Shown: piece by piece, positions 1 to 8,061 of the stretch
Layout of the letters: the number at the start of each line of letters is the position of its first letter
How positions within the stretch are numbered: position 1 is the stretch's first letter
Source: Deltaproteobacteria bacterium RIFOXYD12_FULL_50_9
GTDB taxonomy: Bacteria > Desulfobacterota > Desulfobulbia > Desulfobulbales > CALZHT01
Length of the DNA: 14,765 nucleotides
NCBI GenBank assembly: GCA_001799225.1
Contig: MGTA01000257.1
Coordinates: 16,056-30,820 of the forward strand
Direction of reading: 5' to 3'
Made by a program: the position numbers and the translations under genes
Notes under the pieces: generated by a model
Seen by the model: only the letters and a program-made list of their open reading frames with translations
What the model was told of the DNA's origin: nothing
Databases searched by the model: none

Positions 1-2
1 TT

Positions 3-515
3 GAGGATATAGACAAAATTGTCGTGTCGGGTGGGATGAACGCCAAGCTCAACGAGATGCATGCGGCCATGACTCTTGCCAGCTTGGATGGCGTTGAGGA
101 ACAGGTTGCGCATAATCGGCAGCGCTATTATATCTACAGGCGTTTGCTGCCCGCTATTCCTGGCATACGGCTGCTTGAATTCGATGAGCGTTACCGGGCA
201 GGTTATAAAAATATCGTAGTTGAATTACTTGATTCGTGGCCTTTGTGCCGTGCTGACACCTTAGCTGTATTGAATGCGGAAAATATTCTGGCGCGGGCTT
301 ATTACTCCCCGCCTTTACACCATAAACCCATGACATTCGCCAATGCGTCTGCAGAGTTGCCTGTGACGGACAGGCTCGCAGAAAGATTCTTGAACCTGCC
401 CTGTGGGCAACTCGTCAGCAACGCTGACATAGCCGGTATTGTCGATATGTTGGGATTAATATCAGGAAACGCAAATCGGATCAGTGATCTTTTGCGTGAG
501 AATGGTGTGGAATAA
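3..515 (+). CDS. DegT/DnrJ/EryC1/StrS sugar aminotransferase, C-terminal part (cut by left edge)
   Basis: The reading frame is open to the left edge, so only the last 170 codons are present; the codon at 24 (GTG) is internal, not a start. The visible part matches the small C-terminal domain of PLP-dependent nucleotide-sugar aminotransferases: NAKLNEMHAAMTLASLD (the usual N-x-x-x-x-E-x-x-A-A-x-x-L pattern), then an IPGI turn, and ENILARAYYSPPLH near the end. The PLP lysine lies upstream of the window. These enzymes move an amino group from glutamate to a keto-sugar nucleotide in the cytoplasm. The gene aligns by eye with the complete aminotransferase directly downstream (ENILARAYYSPPLH against ENVVARRYFYPGLH), so the two are tandem paralogs. 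Substrate cannot be told from this fragment. Confidence 0.9.
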   Translation, partial: EDIDKIVVSGGMNAKLNEMHAAMTLASLDGVEEQVAHNRQRYYIYRRLLPAIPGIRLLEFDERYRAGYKNIVVELLDSWPLCRADTLAVLNAENILARAYYSPPLHHKPMTFANASAELPVTDRLAERFLNLPCGQLVSNADIAGIVDMLGLISGNANRISDLLRENGVE

Positions 516-516
516 A

Positions 517-1707
517 ATGAGTACGACCAACTTTGCTCTTTTCGGCGCAAAACCCGCTTTTGATAAGCCACTTCCCATCGGGCAACTCTACTTTCCCTCT
601 TGGCAACGCTATGAGGCAGCATTTCATGGCATCTTTGAGCGGCAGTACTACAATAACAATGGCCCGCTTCACAACAAATTAGAAGAGAAACTCCAGCAAT
701 TCCTGGGCGTTCAGCACGCGATTTGTGTGAGTAATGCAACAATTGGTCTGATGATGGTGGCTGATGCCATGGGGCTTTCTGGGAAAGTGATTCTCCCTGC
801 TTTTACCTTTATTGCTTCAGCGCAATCTTTGACTTGGGCCGGCCTGAAACCGGTTTTCTGCGATATTAATTTAGCCACCCATCAAATCGCCCTCGACCAG
901 ATTAGTGGATTGATCGATAAGGACGTAAGCGCGATCATGGGTGTGAATTTGTGGGGTGGCTCGTGCAATCCGAAAGAACTTTCTAAATTGGCTGCAGCCA
1001 ATGGTGTTCAACTATATTTCGATTCTGCTCATGCCTTCGGTTGCACTGTTGATGGCGTATCGATCGGAAATTTTGGTGACGCCGAGGTGTTTTCTTTTCA
1101 CGCGACCAAAATCTTGAGCGCGACCGAAGGAGGATGCATTTGTACGAATGATGAAAACCTGGCAGAACGTCTGCGAAGTATTCGGCCCAGTTACGGTACA
1201 GATAATCCGGTCAGCATTGTTAGGGTAGCAAATGCAAGGATGTCGGAAGCACAGGCCGCAATCGCGCTCATGAGCCTTGAGGATTTTCCTGAAAACCAAA
1301 AAAACAACGAGACCCTGTATCGATATTACGAAACACAGCTAGATACGATTCCAGGGCTACATCTAGTTAGGCCAACGGGGGTCAGTTTTTCGAATTATCA
1401 ATACGTCGTTTGCAGTGTGGACGAGCGGGAATTTGGAATCCCCAGGGATTTGCTTATTGAGATACTTAAAGCAGAGAACGTGGTTGCACGGCGTTATTTC
1501 TACCCCGGTTTGCATCGTACTATCCCGTATGTTAATGATCTATCGTATTACCAAGATCGTTTACTCAACACCGATAGTCTTTGTGCGTCATGTATTCAGT
1601 TGCCAATTGGAGCCCTTGTTACAGCTCAAAGCGTTGAGCGCATTTGTAATATTCTCATCCAGGCGCATCAATCCTCGGCGGAAATCAGTTCGCGGTATGA
1701 AAAATAA
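517..1707 (+). CDS. DegT/DnrJ/EryC1/StrS family sugar aminotransferase
   Basis: Complete PLP-dependent nucleotide-sugar aminotransferase of 396 residues, the usual length for the family. Seen motifs: NNNGPLHNKLEEKL near the N-terminus, YFDSAHAFG with the PLP-contacting Asp at residue 169, and VFSFHATKILSATEGG with the Schiff-base Lys at residue 198. The C-terminal domain has NARMSEAQAAIALMSLE. The ATG at 517 is chosen because it begins the typical N-terminus (MSTTNFALFGAKPAF) one base after the previous stop; GTG 484 and ATG 502 are in frame but would add unmatched residues and overlap the upstream gene. No strong ribosome site is visible, so translation may be coupled. The overall pattern resembles 4-aminotransferases that make dTDP-4-amino-4,6-dideoxyhexoses (VioA-like). 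A GDP-4-keto-6-deoxymannose substrate (perosamine) is also possible because gmd lies downstream. Family sure, substrate inferred. Confidence 0.92.
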   Translation: MSTTNFALFGAKPAFDKPLPIGQLYFPSWQRYEAAFHGIFERQYYNNNGPLHNKLEEKLQQFLGVQHAICVSNATIGLMMVADAMGLSGKVILPAFTFIASAQSLTWAGLKPVFCDINLATHQIALDQISGLIDKDVSAIMGVNLWGGSCNPKELSKLAAANGVQLYFDSAHAFGCTVDGVSIGNFGDAEVFSFHATKILSATEGGCICTNDENLAERLRSIRPSYGTDNPVSIVRVANARMSEAQAAIALMSLEDFPENQKNNETLYRYYETQLDTIPGLHLVRPTGVSFSNYQYVVCSVDEREFGIPRDLLIEILKAENVVARRYFYPGLHRTIPYVNDLSYYQDRLLNTDSLCASCIQLPIGALVTAQSVERICNILIQAHQSSAEISSRYEK

Positions 1708-2446
1708 TTTAAAACTCGGCATCATGCAGCCCTACTTTTTCCCGTATTTGGGACACTTCTCCCTGATTGCGGCTGTGGATGAGTGGATCGTTTTTGATAT
1801 TACGCAGTACACCCCAAAGACCTGGATGAATCGTAACCGTGTTCTCCACCCAAGTTCAGGATGGCAATATGTTACAGTGCCTTTGTCAAACTCGTCGATT
1901 TCGATCAATACCTCAGAAGCCAGGGTGTTAAATCTTTCCAAAACGAAGGCGAGTATAGTCGGTAAATTGAGTCACTATAAGAAAAAGGCACCTTACTTTG
2001 AGGCGGTCAATGCATTAGTCCAAGATGTCTTTGACGCAGCCACGGATGATTCGCTGGTACATTTAAATGTGTGCGGCCTGAGTACTGTATGTCGATATTT
2101 GGAAATACCATTTACGTATCGAATTTGCTCTGAGTTGAATTTGCCATTGCCTGTAAAATTACGACCCGGTGACTGGGCACCCGAAATATGCAGCCTGCTG
2201 GGCGCAACAAGTTATGTTAATCCGGTCGGCGGTCGGGAAATATTTGATCCGGCAGAGTTTGCGCGACGTGGAATTTCCCTGCATTTTATTCAAGCGAAGG
2301 AGTTTGTGTATGATACTGCCTCTTACCAATTTGAAGCAAATCTCTCAATTATCGATGTGTTGATGTGGAACGCTCCTTTAATTGTGGCAGAGGCAATTCG
2401 TAATTGTGTCGTGATAAGTGAAAATAACGCGTCGCAGATTAGTTAA
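1697..2446 (+). CDS. WbqC-like family protein
   Basis: A 249-residue protein whose N-terminus carries the hallmark of the WbqC-like family: GIMQPYFFPYLGHFSLI (residues 8-24), a D-E-W-I-V-F-D stretch, then TQYTPKTWMNRNRVL (36-50) and a basic, aromatic middle. It has no signal peptide or membrane segment and is presumably cytoplasmic. The start at 1697 overlaps the preceding aminotransferase by 11 bases; the open frame runs further upstream, but residues before this ATG have no family resemblance and lie inside the aminotransferase gene. WbqC-like genes occur in O-antigen and other glycan loci, frequently beside DegT aminotransferases. The biochemical function is not established to my knowledge; a role in modifying an amino sugar (for example acylation) is inference from context only. 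Confidence 0.87.
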   Translation: MKNNLKLGIMQPYFFPYLGHFSLIAAVDEWIVFDITQYTPKTWMNRNRVLHPSSGWQYVTVPLSNSSISINTSEARVLNLSKTKASIVGKLSHYKKKAPYFEAVNALVQDVFDAATDDSLVHLNVCGLSTVCRYLEIPFTYRICSELNLPLPVKLRPGDWAPEICSLLGATSYVNPVGGREIFDPAEFARRGISLHFIQAKEFVYDTASYQFEANLSIIDVLMWNAPLIVAEAIRNCVVISENNASQIS

Positions 2447-2458
2447 TAATTGTATTAT

Positions 2459-2465
2459 GAAGAGG
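2459..2465 (+). promoter_or_regulatory. ribosome binding site of the GT2-GT4 fusion gene
   Basis: GAAGAGG lies five bases before ATG 2471. It decides in favour of this ATG over the in-frame TTG at 2450, which would add only seven residues ahead of the typical GT2 start MPKVSVVLTSYNH. Confidence 0.55.
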
Positions 2466-2470
2466 TTCAG

Positions 2471-4744
2471 ATGCCAAAAGTTTCCGTAGTCCTGACATCA
2501 TATAATCATGAAAAATTTATTTGCGAAGCGATTGATAGTGTCCTGAATCAAACCGTTACCGATTTTGAACTGATCATTTGGGATGACGCATCAGATGATA
2601 ACTCTTGGGCCGTTATTCAAGGGTATGATGATGCTCGGATCAAAGCATTTCGTAATCAGCAACGTTTGATGGGCGGTAATCTTAATCGAGCATTAATACT
2701 CGTTTCCGGTGAATATGTCGCTGTTCACCATTCAGATGATGCATGGGAACTCGATAAGCTGGAAAAGCAAGTTGCCTTTCTGGATGCAAACCCCGAAATT
2801 GGGGCAGTCTTTACCTGGGTGCAAATCATCGATGAACACGGCCTTAAGTTGCCAGGAGATTGGTTTAATCAGGAAAAAATGACCCGATGGCAGTGGCTAA
2901 ATCAGCTTTTTTATCAAGAAAATCATCTGAATCACCCTAGCGTTCTGATCAGGAAGCAGTGTTATCAAAATGTGGGTGTGTTCCGCTACGGACTTGCCCA
3001 GACAGCTGATGCCGAAATGTGGAGCAGGGTTTTAATAAAGTATCCGATTCATGTTATTCAAGAGAAATTGACTAAACACCGGAAATTTTCGGACAAGTCA
3101 AACGCCAGTGGCCAAAGAATTGATACAGTAATCAGGACTAACAACGAATGGAATGTGTTGCGGGAGAACTATCTTTCGATTACCAACTTTGAAGATATTG
3201 TCGCAATATTTCCGGATCTCGAACATTTTAGAAACCCGGAAGGTTTTGATAATAAGTTTTTATTGGCCATGGCCTGCTTATATGAATGCAAGCAGAGAAG
3301 TGCTTGGCAATTGGGCCTGACCTGGTTGCTCGAGTTGATTAATAATGAAACGAGTCGCGAAAAAATAAAAAAATTGTACTCTTTTTCAGATCGGGATTTC
3401 ATCAGATTGACCGCAGATTTTGATGTTTATTCGGTTGAGCAGGAAATCCTGATCGCCGAGCGTAACCAGCAGATCGCCGAGCGTGACCAACAGATCGCCG
3501 AGCATGACCAGCAGATCGCCGACCAGGATGCAACAATCAAGGGGATTTATTCTTCACGTTCGTGGCGACTGACCCGGCCTCTACGTTTTGTTGTGCGACT
3601 TTTAGGAAAAATCTTTGCTGCGTTACACAATACGACCTCATGGAAAGCTACTGTGCTACTTCATGGTCTCACTACATATGGAACAGAATGCTATGACGCA
3701 AAAATTAGAGCTGTTCCCCAAGATGCGCGACCGCGCGTTGTGCATGTGATTGGTAACTTTTTGACTGGCGGCTCGTCAAGACTGGTTTTGGATTTGTTCG
3801 AACATCTTGGCCATCTCTATGAGCAAGAAGTGGTAACACAGTTTAACCCCGATCCTCCCAATTATTCTGGAATCCCGATCCACGAATTTAATAGACATCA
3901 GACGCAACAGTTTATTGACTATTTAAGTCGATTTCAACCTGAACTGGTTCACATCCACTACTGGGAAGATAATCGTTGGTATGGCAAGATGATCGACGCA
4001 ATTCATGCATTTGGTTGCAAGGTGGTGGAGAATATCAACACGCCGGTCGCTCCTTATGAAGATGCTTGCGTCAGCTGCTACGTTTATGTGAGTGATTACG
4101 TCAAGAATACATTCGGAAAAATTATCGGATCAAGTCTTACGATCTATCCGGGCAGTAATTTTCAGATGTTTGTCCGTGAACCATCTCAATCAATTCCAGA
4201 AGATTGCATCGGCATGGTATACCGTCTGGATATCGACAAGCTCAGAAAGAATGCGATTGATGTTTTTATAAAAGTAGTCCAGAAGAGGCCGCAAACGAAA
4301 GTCATCATTGTCGGAGGGGGCCGTTTTCTAGAACCTTACAAGGCTGCGGTCAAGGCGCACAAAGTTGAAAGCGCCTTTAACTTTACCGATTTCGTGCCCT
4401 ACGAAACATTACCCGCACTTTATGCGCAAATGAGCATCTTTGTTGCCCCAGTCTGGAAGGAGAGTTTCGGCCAAGTTAGTCCTTTCGCCATGAGTATGGG
4501 CATTCCCGTGGCGGGCTATAACGTTGGCGCATTAGCTGAAATCCTTGGCGACAATAGCCTTCTTGCACCACCCGGTGATAGTGATGCGCTTGCGGAAATC
4601 ATCATTCGCTTGCTGGACGATAGACAACGCCTCCTACAGATTGGTCAGCGAAACCGCGAACTCGCCCACAGGTTATTTTCAGTGGAAACCATGATAGGAA
4701 GTTACGCCAAGTTGTATCATGAATTAATTGGGAATAAACAATGA
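2471..4744 (+). CDS. bifunctional glycosyltransferase: GT2 domain, coiled-coil linker, GT4 domain
   Basis: A 757-residue fusion. Residues 1-315 are a GT-A type GT2 domain: VSVVLTSYNHEKFI (4-17), WDDASDDNSW (37-46), HSDDAW with the metal-binding acidic pair at 89-90, and NHPSVLIRK (154-162). Residues 323-355 form a heptad repeat of the type I-A-E-R-x-Q-Q, followed by SSRSWRLTRPLR (361-372), a motif often seen after coiled coils in glycan enzymes. Residues 421-757 are a GT-B type GT4 domain: GNFLTGGSSRLVLDL (428-442), VIIVGGG (611-617), KESFGQVSPFAM (663-674) and GALAEI (686-691). In the EX7E motif the first Glu (664) is present but the second position is Phe672. The protein is probably cytoplasmic or membrane-peripheral and adds one or two residues to the lipid-linked repeat unit. 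Donor sugars are unknown. The stop overlaps the next start (ATGA). Confidence 0.9.
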   Translation: MPKVSVVLTSYNHEKFICEAIDSVLNQTVTDFELIIWDDASDDNSWAVIQGYDDARIKAFRNQQRLMGGNLNRALILVSGEYVAVHHSDDAWELDKLEKQVAFLDANPEIGAVFTWVQIIDEHGLKLPGDWFNQEKMTRWQWLNQLFYQENHLNHPSVLIRKQCYQNVGVFRYGLAQTADAEMWSRVLIKYPIHVIQEKLTKHRKFSDKSNASGQRIDTVIRTNNEWNVLRENYLSITNFEDIVAIFPDLEHFRNPEGFDNKFLLAMACLYECKQRSAWQLGLTWLLELINNETSREKIKKLYSFSDRDFIRLTADFDVYSVEQEILIAERNQQIAERDQQIAEHDQQIADQDATIKGIYSSRSWRLTRPLRFVVRLLGKIFAALHNTTSWKATVLLHGLTTYGTECYDAKIRAVPQDARPRVVHVIGNFLTGGSSRLVLDLFEHLGHLYEQEVVTQFNPDPPNYSGIPIHEFNRHQTQQFIDYLSRFQPELVHIHYWEDNRWYGKMIDAIHAFGCKVVENINTPVAPYEDACVSCYVYVSDYVKNTFGKIIGSSLTIYPGSNFQMFVREPSQSIPEDCIGMVYRLDIDKLRKNAIDVFIKVVQKRPQTKVIIVGGGRFLEPYKAAVKAHKVESAFNFTDFVPYETLPALYAQMSIFVAPVWKESFGQVSPFAMSMGIPVAGYNVGALAEILGDNSLLAPPGDSDALAEIIIRLLDDRQRLLQIGQRNRELAHRLFSVETMIGSYAKLYHELIGNKQ
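3452..3535 (+). repeat. 21-bp in-frame tandem repeat encoding coiled-coil heptads
   Basis: Four consecutive 21-base units start at 3452, 3473, 3494 and 3515. The first three are near identical (atcgccgagc.t.accagcag pattern, differing at a few bases) and encode I-A-E-R/H-N/D-Q-Q; the fourth is degenerate (I-A-D-Q-D-A-T). Each unit is exactly seven codons, so gain or loss of a unit would keep the frame and lengthen or shorten the coiled-coil linker between the two glycosyltransferase domains. Confidence 0.85.
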
Positions 4745-6081
4745 AAATCGCACTTTTTGTGCACTGCTTTTTTCCGGAACACTTTTACGGTACTGAAACC
4801 TACACTCTACAACTCGCTCAACATTTACAAAATGTGGGGCATGAAGTCACGGTAGTGTCAGCAATTTTTCAGGGAGAATCACGAAAGCAAGCTCTGTTGA
4901 CTGAGTATGTGTACCAGGGAATAAGGGTTGTCTGCATAGATAAAAACTATGTGCCGCATAGTCGAATCAAGGAAACTTACTATCAGGAGCCCATGCGGGA
5001 CGTATTACGTGAGGTGCTTTCAAAACTCAGACCCGATCTTGTGCACGTTACTCACCTGATTAACCATACCGCAGTTTTGCTGGAAGTGGCCCGAGAGCAA
5101 GAAATCCCAACCGTAGCCACACTGACGGATTTTTTTGGGTTTTGTTATAATAAAAAGCTGGAAGCGGCAGATGGGTCGTTGTGTGCAGGGCCGAATCGTC
5201 GACGAACAAATTGTTTAGCTTGTCACCTTAAAGCAGACATATCTAGCAGGCCCGCATGGATGCGCAGCGTACTTACAACGAATACAGGCACAAAATTGTG
5301 CGCAGAATTGCTAACCGGCATTGGGAGACTGCCGGTTATTCGTTCGAGGGAACTTGGCGGACTGGTTCAAGACATTAAACAATATCCTGACGTATTCGCT
5401 AATTGTTACCGAAACTATCGTGCCGTAATTACCCCTACACGGTTTTTGCGTAAAGCATATGAAGCAAATGGGTTAGCGGTACCGGCTTTCGACATTCGCT
5501 TTGGCGTTGATGTGAATCGTGAACCTAAGCCCGCAAGGCAGGCAGGCAGTAAAATACAGTTCGGGTTCATTGGACAGATTGCCCCGCACAAGGGTACTGA
5601 CATATTGATTGATGCCTTCAGCTCGTTGCCGAAGGGCAAAGCCGAGCTCCACATCTACGGACCGGAAGACCAGTCGGTGCATTACATGGCAGCGTTGAGG
5701 CAGGCTGCCGCAGGGCTCGATATTCGTTTCCACGGCACTTTTCCCAGTGAGCGCATGGCAGAGGTCCTTGCTGGGCTGGATGTGCTGGTTATCCCTTCGC
5801 GTTGGTACGAAAACTGCCCGTTAGTTCTATTGAATGGGCTGGCTACACACACCCCGGTTGTCGTTTCTGATGTTGAGGGAATGACTGAGTTTGTCGAGGA
5901 AGGGGTGAGTGGCCTTAGTTTTCGGCGTGGCAGTGCTGCCTCGTTACGGCAGATTTTGCAAAGATTTATTGACAGTTCCGGACTGGCGGCCAATCTATCT
6001 ACAACAACGGAATACCCCAGAACAACGTTTGCGATGGTTCAGGACGTGTTGTCAGTATATCACCGGGTTATGATGAATTAA
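4741..6081 (+). CDS. GT4 family glycosyltransferase with Cys-rich insert
   Basis: A 446-residue GT-B glycosyltransferase. The N-terminal Rossmann-like domain begins MKIALFVHCFFPEHFYGTET with a G-T-E-T acceptor-side loop. The C-terminal donor domain shows FGFIGQIAPHKGTDILIDAF (274-293, Lys284), ELHIYG (302-307) and IPSRWYENCPLVLLNGLA (351-368). The EX7E position has Glu357 but Asn365 in place of the second Glu. Between the domains' core elements, residues 135-162 carry C135, C148, C158 and C161 in a C-x12-C-x9-C-x2-C-H arrangement that could bind a metal. Its start overlaps the preceding stop (ATGA), so the two are probably translationally coupled. It is a clear paralog of the glycosyltransferase at 8062. 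It would transfer a sugar from a nucleotide donor to the growing lipid-linked repeat unit in the cytoplasm; the linkage cannot be assigned. Confidence 0.92.
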   Translation: MKIALFVHCFFPEHFYGTETYTLQLAQHLQNVGHEVTVVSAIFQGESRKQALLTEYVYQGIRVVCIDKNYVPHSRIKETYYQEPMRDVLREVLSKLRPDLVHVTHLINHTAVLLEVAREQEIPTVATLTDFFGFCYNKKLEAADGSLCAGPNRRRTNCLACHLKADISSRPAWMRSVLTTNTGTKLCAELLTGIGRLPVIRSRELGGLVQDIKQYPDVFANCYRNYRAVITPTRFLRKAYEANGLAVPAFDIRFGVDVNREPKPARQAGSKIQFGFIGQIAPHKGTDILIDAFSSLPKGKAELHIYGPEDQSVHYMAALRQAAAGLDIRFHGTFPSERMAEVLAGLDVLVIPSRWYENCPLVLLNGLATHTPVVVSDVEGMTEFVEEGVSGLSFRRGSAASLRQILQRFIDSSGLAANLSTTTEYPRTTFAMVQDVLSVYHRVMMN

Positions 6082-6107
6082 TGGCATTTTTATGTTAATT
6101 TTTTTTT
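6076..6107 (+). terminator. weak hairpin plus T-run, possible terminator or attenuator
   Basis: AATTAA (6076-6081, containing the stop codon of the GT4 gene) pairs with TTAATT (6095-6100). An inner CAT/ATG pair (6085-6087 with 6092-6094) closes a TTTT loop, with TGG bulged out. An uninterrupted run of nine T follows at 6099-6107. The outer stem is all A-T, so the hairpin would be weak. It may give partial termination before the methyltransferase gene, or be chance in an A+T-rich gap. Confidence 0.25.
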
Positions 6108-6135
6108 CCAGCTTAGCGAAAGGAGCGATGGCATC

Positions 6136-7017
6136 ATGGATTATGGAATGGGTTGCAGGTTAAAGTTAGAAGATTGGTTTGCACTTAATCAGGATAAGAT
6201 TTTTCATGACCCATCTCTAAGGCAATTCGTTAGCCCGTTTCCTCCTGTCGAATTGATGGCAATTGTGGGTGGCCTACATAACGAAAAAGATTTCGCCGCG
6301 CATGGCACCGAGATTTACCGCGCGTTGTCCGTTGCTATGCAGAAACCTTTATCGGAGTATCAATCGATCTTGGATTTTGGTTGTGGTTGCGGGCGGTTGG
6401 CACGGATGTTCAAAGGCCATCCTGGCCACATTGCGGGATGCGATATTGATGCACGGCACATTGAGTGGGTCAACAATAATCTGCCGTTCATGGAGGCAAA
6501 ACTTTCAAGCAAACTCCCTCCTATCCCATATGTCGACAATGAATTTGAGGCAATTATTTCTATTTCGATTTTTACGCATCTGACAGAATATAGCCAGGAT
6601 CAATTCCTGGCAGAATTGCATCGCGTATGTCAACCAGATGGAAGATTATTTTTGACGGTACATGGACAACGCGCCCTGAGTCGAGCTTTGAGTGAACCAG
6701 CAATCCGTGCCATGCTGGATATGGATGATCAAGGTTTTCAAACTGCGCAGCGTGATTTTCAAGAAAATCGTCATGCTTTTGTACTGCAACATGGCCACTT
6801 GACAACAGAGCCGGAAAATCTTTCTGTGTTCAAGCGCATCAAAGGTTTCGTATTTGGCACCAAGACAATGGCCGTAGAAAAGTATGAATATGGCATCACC
6901 TTCGTTCCCGAGGATTATTTGCGGGCGCATTGGGGAAGGTGGTTTGACATCATTGATTATCACCATGGCGGCATACACAATTTTCAGGATATCGTAGTGT
7001 TATCCCCCAAAAAATAA
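6136..7017 (+). CDS. class I SAM-dependent methyltransferase
   Basis: A 293-residue protein with a Rossmann-fold methyltransferase core. Motif I is ILDFGCGCGRLARMF (78-92), followed by the acidic residue of motif II in GCDIDA (Asp103), then FEAIISISIFTHL (137-149) and LHRVCQPDGRLFLTVHG (161-177), typical of the type 11/12 families. There is no signal peptide or membrane helix. ATG 6136 is preceded by AAAGGAG at 6119-6125 with a ten-base gap; the ATG at 6128 is in another frame and soon stops. Placed between glycosyltransferases and a sugar epimerase, it probably methylates a sugar hydroxyl or amino group of the glycan or its precursor. No kinase domain is attached, so it is not a WbdD-like chain terminator as such. 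Acceptor unknown. Confidence 0.88.
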   Translation: MDYGMGCRLKLEDWFALNQDKIFHDPSLRQFVSPFPPVELMAIVGGLHNEKDFAAHGTEIYRALSVAMQKPLSEYQSILDFGCGCGRLARMFKGHPGHIAGCDIDARHIEWVNNNLPFMEAKLSSKLPPIPYVDNEFEAIISISIFTHLTEYSQDQFLAELHRVCQPDGRLFLTVHGQRALSRALSEPAIRAMLDMDDQGFQTAQRDFQENRHAFVLQHGHLTTEPENLSVFKRIKGFVFGTKTMAVEKYEYGITFVPEDYLRAHWGRWFDIIDYHHGGIHNFQDIVVLSPKK

Positions 7018-7042
7018 TCCCGTATTTTTCAACAGGATATTC

Positions 7043-7984
7043 ATGCAGAAGCGTTTTTTGATTTTGGGCGGAACGGGCTTTATCGGCTCGCATTTGTGTG
7101 ATGCTTTGCTATCGGCAGGTCATACCGTCAGGCTGTTTAATAGATTGGGCAGACCTCTATACCGTAAATTTGCCGAACATGAGCAAGTAGAATTAATGTC
7201 AGGCGATTTCTATTCGACGGCGGATGTCGAGCAAGCTGTTTTGGGATGTCATGTAATCTTTCATCTCATTTCAACCACCTTGCCTAAGTCCTCCAACGAC
7301 GACCCCATATATGACGTTGAGAGCAATGTCATTGCTACCCTAAGGTTGTTGAATGCGGCAAGGCATTCTGGCGTTGAAAAAATAGTATTTGTTTCTTCCG
7401 GGGGGACGGTATATGGTGTTCCAAGGTCTGTCCCTATCTCCGAAACACACCCGACTAACCCTGTCTGTTCTTATGGTATCGGCAAACTGACCATTGAAAA
7501 ATATTTGCATTTGTACAAAATCTTGCATGGGTTGAATTATTGTATATTACGTTTGGCCAATCCTTTTGGTGAGCGACAGCGTGTCAATGCGGCCCAGGGG
7601 GCGGTGGCTGTTTTTATGAACCGTGCTATCCATAACCTGCCGATTGAAATTTGGGGGGATGGATCGGTTGTGCGAGACTACATTTACATTACTGATATAG
7701 CCGATGCGCTGGTGAAGGCGGCGTTTTATAGCGGTAAAGAACGGTTGTTCAACATCGGCTCGGGAAATGGTAAAAGCCTGAATGACATTTTGGCCGAGAT
7801 TGAAGGGCTGTTGGATCGCCCTGTCGCCCGTACCTATTTGCCGGGGCGTGTCTTTGATGTTCCCGCTAATGTTCTTGATATCGTACATGCTCAAAAGCAT
7901 CTTGCCTGGTCGCCACAGGTGTCCTTTAAGGAGGGCTTGGCGCGCACCTTACGTTGGCTAGAGAATCCTCACGGTAAAGACTGA
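7043..7984 (+). CDS. extended SDR nucleotide-sugar epimerase/reductase (GalE-like)
   Basis: A 313-residue extended short-chain dehydrogenase. Seen: the NAD(P)-binding GGTGFIGSHL (9-18), the SSGGTVYG segment with the catalytic Ser pair (118-125), YGIGK with Tyr144 and Lys148, LRLANPFGERQR (169-180) and EIWGDGSVVRDYIYITDIADA (202-222). AGGA at 7034-7037 lies five bases before the ATG. The pattern is that of proteins usually labelled UDP-glucose 4-epimerase; enzymes with this layout can also be 4-keto-6-deoxyhexose reductases (for example making dTDP-D-fucose), and the sequence alone does not decide. It would act in the cytoplasm on a nucleotide sugar used by one of the neighbouring glycosyltransferases. 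After it, 77 bases separate it from the next gene. Confidence 0.88.
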   Translation: MQKRFLILGGTGFIGSHLCDALLSAGHTVRLFNRLGRPLYRKFAEHEQVELMSGDFYSTADVEQAVLGCHVIFHLISTTLPKSSNDDPIYDVESNVIATLRLLNAARHSGVEKIVFVSSGGTVYGVPRSVPISETHPTNPVCSYGIGKLTIEKYLHLYKILHGLNYCILRLANPFGERQRVNAAQGAVAVFMNRAIHNLPIEIWGDGSVVRDYIYITDIADALVKAAFYSGKERLFNIGSGNGKSLNDILAEIEGLLDRPVARTYLPGRVFDVPANVLDIVHAQKHLAWSPQVSFKEGLARTLRWLENPHGKD

Positions 7985-8061
7985 AAGATCATGCCAAAGG
8001 GAACAACGTTTGACGGGCTTTTTTCGCTACGATTATTTGCGATGAGCAGGCATTGAACCCG

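Noticed and set aside
302..742. Minus-strand open frame of 146 codons
   Set aside because: It overlaps two convincing aminotransferase genes and its translation has low-complexity, Cys/Ser/Arg-rich features of a shadow frame.
3452..3535. Tandem repeats considered as a CRISPR array or attachment site
   Set aside because: Units are directly contiguous with no spacers, in frame, and encode coiled-coil heptads within an intact gene.
7985..8061. Gap with a six-T run (8019-8024) considered as a terminator or promoter
   Set aside because: GCCAAA upstream can pair with the TTTGACGGGC region only with a four-base bulge, too weak to call, and no clear -35/-10 pair is seen.
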